A DNA stretch of 64,000 nt, from NCBI RefSeq assembly GCF_000425185.1, contig NZ_AULH01000007.1:266457-330456 (forward strand). Direction: 5' to 3'. Positions 33,429 through 43,402 of this stretch are shown here, piece after piece (positions within the stretch are counted from its first letter, which is position 1; the number at the start of each line of letters is the position of its first letter). Under the pieces are notes generated by a model. That model had not been told where the DNA came from, ran no database searches, and was given only the letters and a program-made list of their open reading frames with translations. The position numbers were made by a program, and so were the translations under genes. This stretch comes from Pleomorphomonas koreensis DSM 23070 (lineage in GTDB: Bacteria; Pseudomonadota; Alphaproteobacteria; Rhizobiales; Pleomorphomonadaceae).

Positions 33429-36023
33429 ATGCCCGTTGCGGTTTCCACGGAGGCTCCCGAAGTGCCGCCGGCCTCGCCCGGCCGGCTGGCCAGACTGAAG
33501 CCGGTGATCATCGCGGTGATCGCGCTGGCCATCGTCGGCCTGTCGGTGCTGGCGCTGTCGCGCCTTCTGTCGGGCGTGGTCTACGACGACCTGATCGCGG
33601 CGATCGAGGACACCTCCTGGTCGAGCGTCGGCCTTGCCCTGATCTTCACCGCCGGCAGCTTCCTGGCGCTGTCGATCTACGACGTGCACGCTCTCGGCTT
33701 CGCCGGCGTCCGGCTGCCCTACCGGCTGGTGGCGCTGGCCAGCTTCTGCGCCTATGCGGTCGGCAACATCGCCGGCTTCGGCCCGCTGACCGGCGGCTCG
33801 GTGCGCTACCGCTTCTATTCGCCCTTCGGGATGGAGCCGGAGACCATTGCCAAGGTGGTGGCCTACGTCGCCGCCGCCTTCGGCTTCGGCCTCGCCTTCG
33901 TGGCCGGCGCCGGGCTCACCATCGCCGGGCCGGATCTCGCCGCGCTGATCGGCATGTCCGGCGGCATGGTGCGCGGCATCGGCCTGATCATGCTGGCCGG
34001 CGTCGCGGCGGTGGTGCTGTTCACCGCCGTGCGCGGCGGCTCGGTGACGGTGTTCGGCCGGGTCGTCGCCCTGCCGACCGCCCGCGACATCCTCGCCCAG
34101 CTCATCGCCACGTCGGCCGACGTCGGCTGCGCCGCCGGCGTGCTCTACGTGCTGCTGCCGGCCGGCGACGTCTCCTTCCCCACCGTGCTCGCCGTGTTCT
34201 CGGTGGCGATCGGCGCCGGCGTGCTCAGCCATCTTCCGGGCGGCGTCGGCATCTTCGAGACCATCGTCGTCGGCGCGCTCGGCACGCGCCTGCCGGTCGA
34301 CGGCGTCATCTCGGCGCTGCTTCTCTACCGCATCGTCTATTACGTGGTGCCGCTGATCGTCGCGGTGGCGGCGATGATCGTCGGCGAGGCGCGACGGGCC
34401 ACCGCCGCCAGCCCGGCGCTCACCGCCGCCGTCTCCGGCATCGCGCCCATCCTCACCGGCACGCTGGCCATCGTGCTCGGCGCCATGCTGGTGTTCTCCG
34501 GCGTGACGCCGCCGGCCGATACCCGGCTCGATCTGATGAATGCCTTCCTGCCGCTGCCGCTGGTCGAGGGCGCCCATTTCGTCGGCTCGGTGATCGGCGT
34601 GTTCCTGATCGTCGCCGGCCGCGGCCTCGTCCATCGGCTGGACGGCGCCTTCTGGCTGACGCTGGCGATGGCGGCGCTGTCGATCCCCCTGGCGCTCCTG
34701 AAAGCACTGGCCATCGGCGAGGCCGTGTTGCTGGGCGTGCTGATCGTTGCCCTGCTGACCAGCCGCCCGCTCTACAGCCGGCCGGCGTCGCTGCTGCACG
34801 ACCGGCTCAGCGTGGCCTGGTGGCTGTGCATCGCCTCGATCCTGGCGCTCGCCGCCGGCATCCTGGTCTTCGTCTACAAGGAAGTGCCCTACAGCCATGA
34901 TCTCTGGTGGCAGTTCGAGATGTCGGCCGCCGCGCCGCGCTCGTTGCGCGCCGCCGTCGGCATCGGCCTTGCCACCGCCGCCGTCGCCGCCTGGCTGCTG
35001 ACCCGGCCGCCGCCGGGCCGCATCGGCCCGCCGGATGCCGACGACGTGGCGCGGGCCGTCGCCATCCTGCCGCGCTCGGCCCGCGCCGCGGCCAACCTGG
35101 TGCGGATGGGCGACAAGAGCCTGCTGTTCTCCGACGGCGGCGACGCTTTCCTGATGTACGTCAAGCGCGGCCGGTCCTGGATATCGCTCGGCGATCCGGT
35201 CGGCGCGGAGGCGGGCCGGCGCGAGCTGGCCTGGCGCTTCGTGGAGACCGCCCGCGAGCATGGCGGCCGCGCCGTGTTCTACGAGGTGCCGGCCGAGAGC
35301 CTGTCGCTCTACGCCGATGCCGGCCTGTCCGCCTTCAAGCTCGGCGAGGAGGCGGTGGTCGACCTCGCCGCCTTCGACATCAAGGGCACGCGGCGCGGCA
35401 ACCTGCGCAACGCCCTCAACAAGGCCGAGCGCGACGGCATCGTCTTCGAGGTGGTGCCGCCCGAAGGCGTGCCGGCGATGCTCGACGAACTGGCCGCCGT
35501 GTCGGCGAACTGGCTGGAGGCGCGCAAGGCGCGCGAGAAGACCTTCTCGATGGGGGCCTTCGAGCCGGACTACGTGGCGTCGCAGCCGGTGGCCGTGCTG
35601 AAGCGCGACGGCCGCATCTTCGCCTTCGCGACGCTGATGGTCTCGGGCGACGGCCGCGAGGCGGCGATCGACCTGATGCGCTTCCTGCCGAAATCGCCCA
35701 ACGGCACTATGGAACTGCTGTTCACGCGGGTGCTGCTGCACTTCAAAGCGGCGGGCTTCTCCGCCTTCAGCCTCGGCATGGCGCCGCTGGCCGGCCTGTC
35801 CGACAGCCCGATGGCGCCGCTCTGGCACAAGCTCGGCCGCGCCGCCTTCGAGCACGGCAACGCCTTCTACAATTTCCACGGCCTGCGCGCCTTCAAGACC
35901 AAGTTCGATCCCGTCTGGCAGCAGCGCTACATGGCGGTGGCCGGCGGCCTCAACCCGTTGCTGGCGCTCGCCGACGTCACCTTCGTCATCTCCGGCGGGC
36001 TCAAGGGAGCCGTTTCCAAATGA
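33429..36023 (+). CDS. mprF: Bifunctional lysylphosphatidylglycerol synthase/flippase MprF
   Basis: MprF (LpiA in rhizobia) transfers lysine from Lys-tRNA to phosphatidylglycerol and flips the product, reducing negative surface charge and giving resistance to cationic peptides and acid. The protein is 864 residues from ATG 33429. The N-terminal two thirds hold about 14 membrane segments, including the flippase core (PYRLVALASFCAYAVGNIAGFGPLTGGSVRYRFYSPFG, SHLPGGVGIFETIVVGALG). The last 330 residues are the cytosolic GNAT-like synthase: MGDKSLLFSDGGDAFLMYVKRGRSWISLGDPVG, NLRNALNKAERDGIVFEVV, DLMRFLPKSPNGTMELLF and FYNFHGLRAFKTKFDPVWQQRYMAV. A TTG at 33324 is in frame but less likely. It overlaps acvB (ATGA). 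Confidence 0.95.
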   Translation: MPVAVSTEAPEVPPASPGRLARLKPVIIAVIALAIVGLSVLALSRLLSGVVYDDLIAAIEDTSWSSVGLALIFTAGSFLALSIYDVHALGFAGVRLPYRLVALASFCAYAVGNIAGFGPLTGGSVRYRFYSPFGMEPETIAKVVAYVAAAFGFGLAFVAGAGLTIAGPDLAALIGMSGGMVRGIGLIMLAGVAAVVLFTAVRGGSVTVFGRVVALPTARDILAQLIATSADVGCAAGVLYVLLPAGDVSFPTVLAVFSVAIGAGVLSHLPGGVGIFETIVVGALGTRLPVDGVISALLLYRIVYYVVPLIVAVAAMIVGEARRATAASPALTAAVSGIAPILTGTLAIVLGAMLVFSGVTPPADTRLDLMNAFLPLPLVEGAHFVGSVIGVFLIVAGRGLVHRLDGAFWLTLAMAALSIPLALLKALAIGEAVLLGVLIVALLTSRPLYSRPASLLHDRLSVAWWLCIASILALAAGILVFVYKEVPYSHDLWWQFEMSAAAPRSLRAAVGIGLATAAVAAWLLTRPPPGRIGPPDADDVARAVAILPRSARAAANLVRMGDKSLLFSDGGDAFLMYVKRGRSWISLGDPVGAEAGRRELAWRFVETAREHGGRAVFYEVPAESLSLYADAGLSAFKLGEEAVVDLAAFDIKGTRRGNLRNALNKAERDGIVFEVVPPEGVPAMLDELAAVSANWLEARKAREKTFSMGAFEPDYVASQPVAVLKRDGRIFAFATLMVSGDGREAAIDLMRFLPKSPNGTMELLFTRVLLHFKAAGFSAFSLGMAPLAGLSDSPMAPLWHKLGRAAFEHGNAFYNFHGLRAFKTKFDPVWQQRYMAVAGGLNPLLALADVTFVISGGLKGAVSK

Positions 36024-37444
36024 AGCGACTGTTTCTGTACGTCCTCGTCGCCGTCATCACGCTGGGCGGCGTCGCGACGACCGCCTTCTTCTACCTGTTT
36101 CCCTCGCTGCCGGCCGACCGCACCGACACGCTCGGCATCGCCGAGATGATCGCGCCGCGCGGCGAGCCGGACGGCATCGTCTTCCTGCTGTCGGACGCCG
36201 GCGGCTACGGCTTCTGGGATCGGGTGAGGGCCCGGCACTTCGCGGCGCGCGGCGCCATCGTCGTCGGCATCGATACGCCGGCCACCTTCGCCAAGGCGGA
36301 GACGCTTTCCGACGACTGCGTCTACTTCGTCTCCGACGTCGAGCAGGTCAGCCAGAACGTCCAGCGGGTGCTCGACGTCGACAGCTATCATTCGCCGGTG
36401 ATCGCCGGCTCCGGCATCGGCGGCACCTTCGCGCTGGCGTTGGCCGCCCAGTCGCCTGACGCCACCATCGGCCGCACCATTGCCGTCGATCCGCGGCAGG
36501 CGCTGCCGCTCCGCAAGGAGCTGTGCAGCGAGGCCGCCCACGTCAAGACCGCCGACGGCAAGGGCTGGATCTACGAACTGCAGAAGGGGCATCTCCCCGA
36601 TCCGGTCGACGTCTACCTGACGCGTTACGCCGACGCCGACGGCGCCGGCCATGTCGACGAGTTGATCAAGTCGGGCTTTGCCATTGCCCTCGCCAAGAGC
36701 GTGAAGGGCGCCGACAAGACGCTCGACGGCGCCATCTTCGACCAGATCGCCGCCATAGAGGACGACGCCTCGCCGCTGGCCGGCATCCCGATCACCGCGC
36801 TGGCCGCCGTGCCGAAGCAGGATTCCATGGCGATCATCTATTCCGGCGACGGCGGCTGGCGCGACATCGACGCCCAGATCGGCCACTCGCTCGCCCGGGC
36901 CGGCGTGCCGGTGGTCGGCATCGATTCGCTGCGCTATTTCTGGAACGACATCGATCCCAAGGACGCCGCCGACGACCTCGTCAAGGTGATCGACACCTAT
37001 CGCAAGAAATGGGGCGTCCACAAGGTGGCGCTGGTCGGCTATTCGTTCGGCGCCGACGCGCTGCCGGCCGTCTACACGGCGCTGCCCGCCGACTACAAGG
37101 CCAGCGTCAATCTGGTGTCGCTGCTCGCCTACACCGGTGCACGCCAGTTCGAGATCGCGGTGTCGGGCATCCTCGGCGCCAAGACCGATCCGAACGGGCC
37201 GTCGACGCTGCCGGACCTGCTGCAGATCGAGCCGGCCAAGGTGCAGTGCATCTACGGCAGCGAGGACGACGAGACCGCCTGCGTCCGCCTGCCCAAGGAC
37301 AAGGGCTACAGCCTGATCGCCCATCCCGGCGGCCATCATTTCAACGACGACTACGCCCCGGTGGCCCAGGACATCCTTCACCGCATCGCCACGCAGCCGG
37401 CGGCGGCCGGACCGGCGACCATCGAGGCGACCGCCGCCCCTTGA
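36020..37444 (+). CDS. acvB: AcvB/VirJ-family lysyl-phosphatidylglycerol hydrolase
   Basis: AcvB (AtvA in Rhizobium) is a periplasmic alpha/beta hydrolase that removes lysine from lysyl-phosphatidylglycerol; in Agrobacterium it is needed for virulence, in Rhizobium for acid tolerance. This 474-residue protein starts by ATGA overlap with mprF. It has an N-terminal signal anchor (residues 1-27), then a first AcvB half with a [12 protein letters not shown] nucleophile-like motif, and the VirJ half with [29 protein letters not shown] and the serine elbow [10 protein letters not shown]. The expected His is in [12 protein letters not shown]. Making synthase and hydrolase from one transcript fits turnover control of the aminoacyl lipid. 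Confidence 0.92.
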   Translation: MKRLFLYVLVAVITLGGVATTAFFYLFPSLPADRTDTLGIAEMIAPRGEPDGIVFLLSDAGGYGFWDRVRARHFAARGAIVVGIDTPATFAKAETLSDDCVYFVSDVEQVSQNVQRVLDVDSYHSPVIAGSGIGGTFALALAAQSPDATIGRTIAVDPRQALPLRKELCSEAAHVKTADGKGWIYELQKGHLPDPVDVYLTRYADADGAGHVDELIKSGFAIALAKSVKGADKTLDGAIFDQIAAIEDDASPLAGIPITALAAVPKQDSMAIIYSGDGGWRDIDAQIGHSLARAGVPVVGIDSLRYFWNDIDPKDAADDLVKVIDTYRKKWGVHKVALVGYSFGADALPAVYTALPADYKASVNLVSLLAYTGARQFEIAVSGILGAKTDPNGPSTLPDLLQIEPAKVQCIYGSEDDETACVRLPKDKGYSLIAHPGGHHFNDDYAPVAQDILHRIATQPAAAGPATIEATAAP

Positions 37445-37475
37445 CGGCACCGGCCGAGGCGGGGAACAAGGCGGC

Positions 37476-38165
37476 ATGCGCTTTTCCGCTCCCCTCGTAC
37501 CCGGCCGTCTGGTCCGCCGCTACAAGCGCTTCCTCGCCGACTGCCGTCTCGACAGCGGCGAGGAAGTGACGGCCCACGTCGCCAATTCCGGCTCCATGCT
37601 CGGCCTCGCGACGCCCGGCTCCCGCGTCTACCTCAGCCGCTCCGCCGATCCGAAGCGCAAGCTCGCCTGGAGCTGGGAACTGGTGGAAGCCGGCGGCGCG
37701 CTGGTCGGCATCAACACCGGCCTGCCCAACCGCATCGTCGCCGAGGCGATCGCCGACGGCCGCATTCCGGCGCTCGCCGGCTATCAGACCTTGCGCCGCG
37801 AGGTGGCCTACGGCCTCCGGAGCCGCGTCGACCTGCTGCTGGAAGGCGAGGGACGGCCGCCCTGCTACGTCGAGGTGAAGTCGGTGACGCTGTCGCGGCG
37901 GGCCGGGCTGGCCGAGTTTCCCGACGCGGTGACCGCGCGCGGGGCGAAACATCTCAGCGAGCTGGCCGCCATGGCCGGCGCCGGGGCGCGGGCGGTGCTC
38001 GTCTATCTCGTGCAGCGCGGCGACTGCTCCGCCTTCGGGATCGCCGCCGACATCGACCCCGTCTATGCCGCAGCGGCCCTTGCGGCGCGGGCGGCCGGCG
38101 TGGAGACGCTGGTCGTGCATGCCGACCTCACGCCGGGGGGAATCGAAATCCGGGCCGATTTCTGA
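37476..38165 (+). CDS. sfsA: Sugar fermentation stimulation protein SfsA (DNA-binding/nuclease-like)
   Basis: SfsA was named for an effect on maltose metabolism in E. coli; the fold is OB plus a PD-(D/E)XK nuclease-like domain. The 229-residue protein is full length: [107 protein letters not shown] (with E-V-K of the nuclease motif) and [19 protein letters not shown]. It follows acvB by 31 bases and precedes map, probably in the same transcript. The SfsA-Map pairing is common in Alphaproteobacteria. Confidence 0.95.
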   Translation: MRFSAPLVPGRLVRRYKRFLADCRLDSGEEVTAHVANSGSMLGLATPGSRVYLSRSADPKRKLAWSWELVEAGGALVGINTGLPNRIVAEAIADGRIPALAGYQTLRREVAYGLRSRVDLLLEGEGRPPCYVEVKSVTLSRRAGLAEFPDAVTARGAKHLSELAAMAGAGARAVLVYLVQRGDCSAFGIAADIDPVYAAAALAARAAGVETLVVHADLTPGGIEIRADF

Positions 38166-38268
38166 CAGACTGCACCGAGAGCATGTACTTGCCGCGGTGC
38201 TTCGGTATATGACGACGAAAACGCGAAGCCGAGCGGCTTCCAATGCCAGACACAGGTTGGCCGATCCG

Positions 38269-39102
38269 ATGATCAATTACGTCGACGCGGCGGTGGCGCC
38301 GCTGCGCAACACCGGGGACATTCGTCTCTATGATACCGGCGCCGATTTCGACGGCATGCGCAAGGCCTGCCAGATCGCGGCCGGCTGCCTCGACGAGCTG
38401 GTCGATTTCGTCAAGCCCGGCGTCACCACCCAGGCGATCGACGACTTCGTCTACGGCTACGGCCGCGATCACGACGCCCTGCCGGCCGACATCTACTATC
38501 GCGGCTATACCAAGTCGGTCTGTACCTCGATCAACCACGTGGTCTGCCACGGCATTCCCGACGAGAAGCCGCTCCGCGAGGGCGACATCGTCAACATCGA
38601 CGTCACCTTCATCCTCGACGGCTGGCATGGCGACTCCTCGCGCATGTACGGCGTCGGCGCCATCAAGCGGGCGGCCGAGCGGCTGATCGACGTGACGCAC
38701 GAATCGCTGATGCGCGGCATCGCCGCCGTGCGGCCGGGCAACACCACCGGCGACATCGGCGAGGCCATCCAGAAATACGTCGAGGGCGAACGCTGCTCGG
38801 TGGTGCGCGACTTCTGCGGCCACGGCGTCGGCAAGCTGTTCCACGACACGCCGAACATCCTGCATTACGGCAGGAAGGGCGAGGGGCCGGTGCTGAAGCC
38901 GGGCATGATCTTCACCATCGAGCCGATGGTCAACCTCGGCCGGCCGCACGTCAAGGTGCTGTCCGACGGCTGGACGGCGGTGACCCGCGACCGCTCGCTG
39001 TCGGCGCAGTTCGAGCACGCCGTCGGCGTCACCGACACCGGCTGCGAGGTGTTCACGCTGTCGCCGAAGGGCCTGTTCAAGCCGCCGCTGAAGGTGGCTT
39101 GA
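38269..39102 (+). CDS. map: Type I methionine aminopeptidase
   Basis: Map removes the initiator Met from nascent proteins. From ATG 38269 the protein has 277 residues and begins INYVDAAVAPLRNTGDIRLYD, as rhizobial Map proteins do; ATG 38209 would add 20 residues and has no better ribosome site. The five metal ligands are present: Asp in VNIDVTFILDGWHGD (both Asp), His in GHGVGKLFHDTPNILHYG, Glu in FTIEPMVNLG and Glu in SAQFEHAVGVT. The substrate His is in INHVVCHGIP. Complete and unremarkable. Confidence 0.96.
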   Translation: MINYVDAAVAPLRNTGDIRLYDTGADFDGMRKACQIAAGCLDELVDFVKPGVTTQAIDDFVYGYGRDHDALPADIYYRGYTKSVCTSINHVVCHGIPDEKPLREGDIVNIDVTFILDGWHGDSSRMYGVGAIKRAAERLIDVTHESLMRGIAAVRPGNTTGDIGEAIQKYVEGERCSVVRDFCGHGVGKLFHDTPNILHYGRKGEGPVLKPGMIFTIEPMVNLGRPHVKVLSDGWTAVTRDRSLSAQFEHAVGVTDTGCEVFTLSPKGLFKPPLKVA

Positions 39103-39108
39103 GATAGC

Positions 39109-39351
39109 TCAGAACCCCGCCGCCATCGGACAGCTGGCGTTGCCGCAGACCGCCGGATTGCAGGCCGGCTCGGCCGCAGCGGCCTTCTTGGCGGCGCCCA
39201 GACTCGGCGCCATCAGCGCCTTCTCGATGCGCGCCGTGCCGCAGGCCGGGCAGGCGTAATCGGCCTTCCTCGCCTCCCAGTCGGCCATGTTGCCGAACCA
39301 GTCGTCGAAGTCGTGGCCGCAGGCGGTGCAATGCAGGTCGTAGTGGATCAT
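39109..39351 (-). CDS. Zinc ribbon protein, DUF1178-like, short form
   Basis: This 80-residue protein begins MIHYDLHCTACGHDFDDWFGNMADWEARKADYACPACGTARIEKALMAPSLG, in which CTAC and CPAC form a zinc ribbon and the surrounding pattern is that of DUF1178. Typical members are about 140-150 residues; this one stops soon after the ribbon and ends with an unusual Cys-containing tail (AEPACNPAVCGNASCPMAAGF) that may be a second metal site. No function is known. It is convergent with map, only 6 bases apart. Confidence 0.75.
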   Translation of the reverse strand: MIHYDLHCTACGHDFDDWFGNMADWEARKADYACPACGTARIEKALMAPSLGAAKKAAAAEPACNPAVCGNASCPMAAGF

Positions 39352-39537
39352 GGGCGGGCCGTGATGCTGTGTGTCGCGATGCGGCGATAGGTTGCGGCGA
39401 CGGCTTTCCTGTCAAGCGCAGAACTGCGGAGGCGCCTGCCGAAAGCCGCGGAACCGCCACAGGTCGGTCTTCGCGCCATCGCAATTCTCGATCAGGATCG
39501 CTTCCTCGGATGCAACCGTTCCTTGGGGGAGATCAAC

Positions 39538-41532
39538 GTGAAACCGATGCCGCTTGCCGCGCTGCTTGTCGCGGTCTCGCCTCTTGCGCTCGTTCCGGCC
39601 GTCGCCGCCGACAAGGTGGGCTCGGTGCTGCTGTCATCGGGCGGTCTTGCCGAGATCGTCCGCGAGGTCGATCTCAAGGAGGGCGAGCACAGCTTCGCGC
39701 TGGAGATCCCCGCCGATCAGGCCGACGACGTGCTGAAGAGCCTTGTTGTCGGCGATCCGGCCGGCGCCATCGCTTCGGTGACCATCGACGGCGCCAATGC
39801 CGCCGCCGAAGCGTTCAAGCGCCTGCCGCTGAAGCGCGACGACCTCGCGTCCACCGCGACGATCGCCGCCGCCATGACCGGCCATGCCGCGACCATCGAC
39901 GATGGCGCCGGCCACACGGCGAGCGGCGTCATTCTCGGCGTCGCCCAGGTGCCGCGCGCCACCGAGGGCCAGCCGATCGAGCTGCCGGCGGTGACGCTGC
40001 AACGCGGCGACGGCAGCTTCGCCGAGGTGCTGCTCGGGCCGGGCGCCGCCATCGCCTTCGCTGACACGGACGTGCAACAGCGGATCGGCGCGGCGATGGC
40101 AGCCGTCCGCGACACGGCCGACGCCAGCTTCCGCACGCTGCGCATCGAGACGACGGCCGGCGGCCGGCGGACGGTGCGGCTCTCCTACGTGGTGGCGGCG
40201 CCGGTGTGGAAGGCGGCCTATCGCATCGTGCCGGCCGAGGGCGGCAAGTATCGCGTGCAGGGCTGGGCGGTGCTGGAAAACGGCACCGGCGACGACTGGA
40301 GCGGTATCCGCCTGACGCTGTCCTCGTCCAATCCGGTGGCGCTCAGGCAGCGGCTGGTCGACATGTACTGGCGCGAGCGGCGCGAGGCGCCGCTGCTGCT
40401 GCCGGGCGGTGCCGTCGAGCCATTGGTCGACGGCGCGTCGGCCGGCGGCGCCTACAAGGCGGAAGCGGCGATGGGCGAGGCCGACCTGCCCGCCGCGCGG
40501 CCGCCGTTCGGCATGGCGCTGCAGGCGAGGTCGATGCCGGCGCCGGCGCCCGTCGAGCCGTCGCGCGGGCCGGAAGCCGCTTCCGTCGAGGGCGACGTCG
40601 GCATCACCTTCACGTTGCCGCAGCCGGTGACGCTGAAGGCGGGCGCGACGCTGACCGTGCCGATCATCGACGCCGATCTCGACGCGGAACTGGTGTCGCT
40701 GTGGCGGGAGGACAGCGGCGCCGCGCCGCAGGCCGCCATCTTCCTCTCCAACGCTACCGGCAACAGCCTGCCGCCCGGCATCTTCACCGTCTACGGTGAG
40801 GGCGGCTATCTCGGCGACGCGCAGGTGGCCGGCATTCCGCCCGGCGAGAAGCGGTTCGCCGCCTTCGCCGCCGATCCGAAGACGCGGGTGACCAGTGAGC
40901 GCGACCATACGGAAACCGTCGTCGGCCTCTCCGCCCGCGATGGCGTGCTGACGGTGAAGCGGTCGCTCGCCTGGACCACCGTCTATCACGTTGCCGCCCC
41001 CAAGGATGCCGAGCGGACGGTGATGGTCGATCACGGCCGCATCTACGGCACCAAAGTCTCCACCGACGGCGAGGTGGTGTCCGACGAGCCGGACCGGCTG
41101 CGCGTCCGCCTGAAGGTGGCGGCCGGCGCGACGGGAGATCTCAAGGTCACCGAGACCCGCACCGATGCCGACGCCATTCAGCTGACCGACAGCGACACCG
41201 ATACGCTGCTGTCCTATGCCTCGACCAGCGGCATCGATCCGGCCGTCGCCGAGCGGCTGAAGGCGATCGCCGCCATCAAGACGCGCGTCGCCGACGCTGA
41301 GCGGGCGATGGCTCGCGCCGGGGAGATCGTCAAGCGGCAGTCCGACGAGCAGGCGCGGCTGCGCGCCAACCTCCAGGCGCTGCCCGAGACCTCCGACGGC
41401 GCCAAGTCCTACATCGCCAAGCTCGCCCGCAGCGAGAAGGCGATCGAGGAGGCCGAGGCCGCCCGCAGCGAAGCGCAGGAACGGGCCGACCGGGAACGGA
41501 CGGCGCTCGACGCGTCGATCGCCGCCTTCTGA
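39538..41532 (+). CDS. DUF4139-type secreted protein
   Basis: This 664-residue protein starts at GTG 39538, with GGGGGAGATC just upstream, and has a signal peptide (PLAALLVAVSPLALVPAVAA-D). An N-terminal domain (about 25-190) precedes the DUF4139 core: VRLSYVVAAPVWKAAYRIVP, VQGWAVLENGTGDDWSGIRLTLSS and, after a Pro/Ala-rich linker (SMPAPAPVEPSRGP), a second beta-rich part. The last 100 residues form a coiled coil (ADAERAMARAGEIVKRQSDEQARLRANLQAL, EKAIEEAEAARSEAQERADRERTAL). Function is unknown; the beta-sandwich plus coiled coil suggests an envelope or surface role. A bidirectional terminator follows. Confidence 0.75.
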   Translation: MKPMPLAALLVAVSPLALVPAVAADKVGSVLLSSGGLAEIVREVDLKEGEHSFALEIPADQADDVLKSLVVGDPAGAIASVTIDGANAAAEAFKRLPLKRDDLASTATIAAAMTGHAATIDDGAGHTASGVILGVAQVPRATEGQPIELPAVTLQRGDGSFAEVLLGPGAAIAFADTDVQQRIGAAMAAVRDTADASFRTLRIETTAGGRRTVRLSYVVAAPVWKAAYRIVPAEGGKYRVQGWAVLENGTGDDWSGIRLTLSSSNPVALRQRLVDMYWRERREAPLLLPGGAVEPLVDGASAGGAYKAEAAMGEADLPAARPPFGMALQARSMPAPAPVEPSRGPEAASVEGDVGITFTLPQPVTLKAGATLTVPIIDADLDAELVSLWREDSGAAPQAAIFLSNATGNSLPPGIFTVYGEGGYLGDAQVAGIPPGEKRFAAFAADPKTRVTSERDHTETVVGLSARDGVLTVKRSLAWTTVYHVAAPKDAERTVMVDHGRIYGTKVSTDGEVVSDEPDRLRVRLKVAAGATGDLKVTETRTDADAIQLTDSDTDTLLSYASTSGIDPAVAERLKAIAAIKTRVADAERAMARAGEIVKRQSDEQARLRANLQALPETSDGAKSYIAKLARSEKAIEEAEAARSEAQERADRERTALDASIAAF

Positions 41533-41545
41533 GCTGCGAACACGG

Positions 41546-41571
41546 AAAAGGCCCGGACGGACCGGGCCTTT
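41546..41571. terminator. Bidirectional terminator between the DUF4139 gene and the porin gene
   Basis: GGCCCGG-ACGGA-CCGGGCC is flanked by AAAA on the left and TTT on the right, so it can work for both convergent genes; it lies 14 bases after one stop and 26 before the other. Confidence 0.8.
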
Positions 41572-41596
41572 CCCTCACCCCTGAAGCAGGGCGATC

Positions 41597-42661
41597 TTAC
41601 CAGTTGCGGGTCAGCTTGAGCATGGCCGACCAGGAGTCGTCGGTGTTGCCGTAGTAGCTGGTCTTGTTGTTGAGGTTCTGGCCGCCATCGGTCAGGTAGT
41701 TCACTTCGGCGGTCAGGATGAGCCCCTTGCTCAAGGCGTAGTCGGCACCGATCTGCGCGTTGATCGTGTCGTCCGACTTGTCCCAGAAGGAACCGGCGAC
41801 GCCGGCGTAGACGGCCAGGGCGTCGGTGGCCTGATACTTGAGAGCACCGGCGATGCTGGCGTAGCTGTCGATGTCGTAATCGACATAAGCACCGGTGATG
41901 CGGGTGCTCAGCTTGTCGAGCAGCTTGAGATCGGCAGTCGCCCTGACGGCAAAGGTGTCGTGGTAGCCGGTGCTCTGGTCATCGAACGTCTGATAGAGGG
42001 CCGAGACGTCGAACGCGCCCCAAGACTGGCCCTTGATGCCGATGCGGCCGCTATACAGCAGTTCGGCGGAACGGCCGTCCACCCACACCGTCGGGGTCCA
42101 CTTGCTGACGGTGGTGTCCGAACTCTGGACGGCGGCGCCGACGTAGAAGCCGCCGCCGAGGTCGTCGACCATCAGCTGGATGCCGGTCGAACTCTGGTCG
42201 AAGACACCGTAGATGGCGGCGGTGTCGCCGTAGAAGACGTCGGCGTTGAAGCCCATCTTGCCGACGGTCAGGTAGCCGACCTGGATGAAGGCGTCGTCAG
42301 CGACGATGTTGCCCTTGTCGAGCTTGATTCCGAAGAACGAGCGGACGGTGCCGAGATCGGACTCCGAACGGGCATCGAACTGGACGCGGGCGTCGGTCTT
42401 GAAGGTAACGCTGTCCGTGTCCTTGCCGGTGACGGGATCGATGGTGGCACCATCCTGGTAAACTACACGGCTGCGGACACGGCCGGACATCTTGAGGCAG
42501 GTGTCGGTGCCGGGGATATAGAAGAAGCCCTTGCCGTAAGCATCGCAGACCTTGACGTAGTCGACGGCAACCGGCGCGGCTTCGCCCGGCAGGTCGGCCG
42601 CGTAGGCGCCCGTGGCGACCATCAGTCCGGCGGCGGTGCCGAGCAGCGTTTTCATATTCAT
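41597..42661 (-). CDS. Rhizobiales-type outer membrane porin
   Basis: This 354-residue protein belongs to the alphaproteobacterial porin family (Omp2a/b and relatives). A signal peptide of about 21 residues (KTLLGTAAGLMVATGAYA-AD) is followed by the diagnostic opening VDYVKVCDAYGKGFFYIPGTDTCLKMSGRVRSRVVYQD, with the two Cys that form the N-terminal disulfide, then alternating beta strands and a C-terminal strand MLKLTRNW ending in an aromatic residue, as the outer-membrane insertion signal needs. GGAGA lies 7 bases before ATG 42661. The upstream AT-rich region with direct repeats (42867-42897) is likely its control region. It forms a general diffusion channel. Confidence 0.95.
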   Translation of the reverse strand: MNMKTLLGTAAGLMVATGAYAADLPGEAAPVAVDYVKVCDAYGKGFFYIPGTDTCLKMSGRVRSRVVYQDGATIDPVTGKDTDSVTFKTDARVQFDARSESDLGTVRSFFGIKLDKGNIVADDAFIQVGYLTVGKMGFNADVFYGDTAAIYGVFDQSSTGIQLMVDDLGGGFYVGAAVQSSDTTVSKWTPTVWVDGRSAELLYSGRIGIKGQSWGAFDVSALYQTFDDQSTGYHDTFAVRATADLKLLDKLSTRITGAYVDYDIDSYASIAGALKYQATDALAVYAGVAGSFWDKSDDTINAQIGADYALSKGLILTAEVNYLTDGGQNLNNKTSYYGNTDDSWSAMLKLTRNW

Positions 42662-42866
42662 TTGTCGGTCTCCAAAAGATCGAGAGAGAAACCCTTCCTG
42701 GCCGGCGGCGGAAGACGGACGGTCGTTCCGCCGGCGAGGGCCGGTTCCTGCGCGCTGCCGCGCTGCCGTCCGGCCACCCCAGCCCGATTGCTTTCCTGCG
42801 CGGCAGTGAGGTCGGCGTTTCCGAACGCTCACGAGGCCCTGATGGACGATCGGCATGTGACATTCA

Positions 42867-42897
42867 ATGTCATAATTTCGGAGTCCATGTCATAATT
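42867..42897. promoter_or_regulatory. 11-bp direct repeat upstream of the porin gene
   Basis: ATGTCATAATT occurs at 42867-42877 and again at 42887-42897, exactly 20 bases apart, two helical turns, with a related ATGTGACA just before at 42855. This spacing is typical of tandem response-regulator sites. They lie about 205 bases upstream of the porin start. Confidence 0.45.
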
Positions 42898-43402
42898 GGA
42901 GCAAGATATTATATGTTGCTAATTTGCAACTATAGAAATATATCCGGCTAACATAATTGTCTATTAGCCGCCTTGATCTGCTTTTATGTATGTATTTATA
43001 CATATTTGTTGTTTTGATAATGAGAAGTTCTGATTTATATGGTTATATAGGCCAATTATATTTATAAATATACTTTTCAAAACCTAATTTTGAAATCTAA
43101 GTCCACGATTTTATTATAAATCTAGGTGGCGGTCTCGGGTCTCTCGTCGATGCCATATGATCGTTTTATACATGGATTTTTATGTTATGCCGCAGGGGCT
43201 TGCGCCTTGTCGGCGGGCGGCAAGCGGCCGAGCGGGGTCAGCGGACCGACGGGAAGCCGGGGGCACCCTGTCAGATCTACTTAACAACCCTGTTACATTT
43301 GCATGACGAACGAGGTGACATGACCGGATGTCTTATGGCGCAAGTCGCCCAGGCGATCTGCTGAAGCGTGCAGGCGTGGGCATATCCGGACGTCTTGTTT
43401 GC

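Noticed and set aside
33402..35879. An 825-codon minus-strand frame opposite mprF
   Set aside because: Its sequence is His/Arg/Gln/Asp-rich without any domain, and the opposite strand encodes a clear MprF. It is a shadow.
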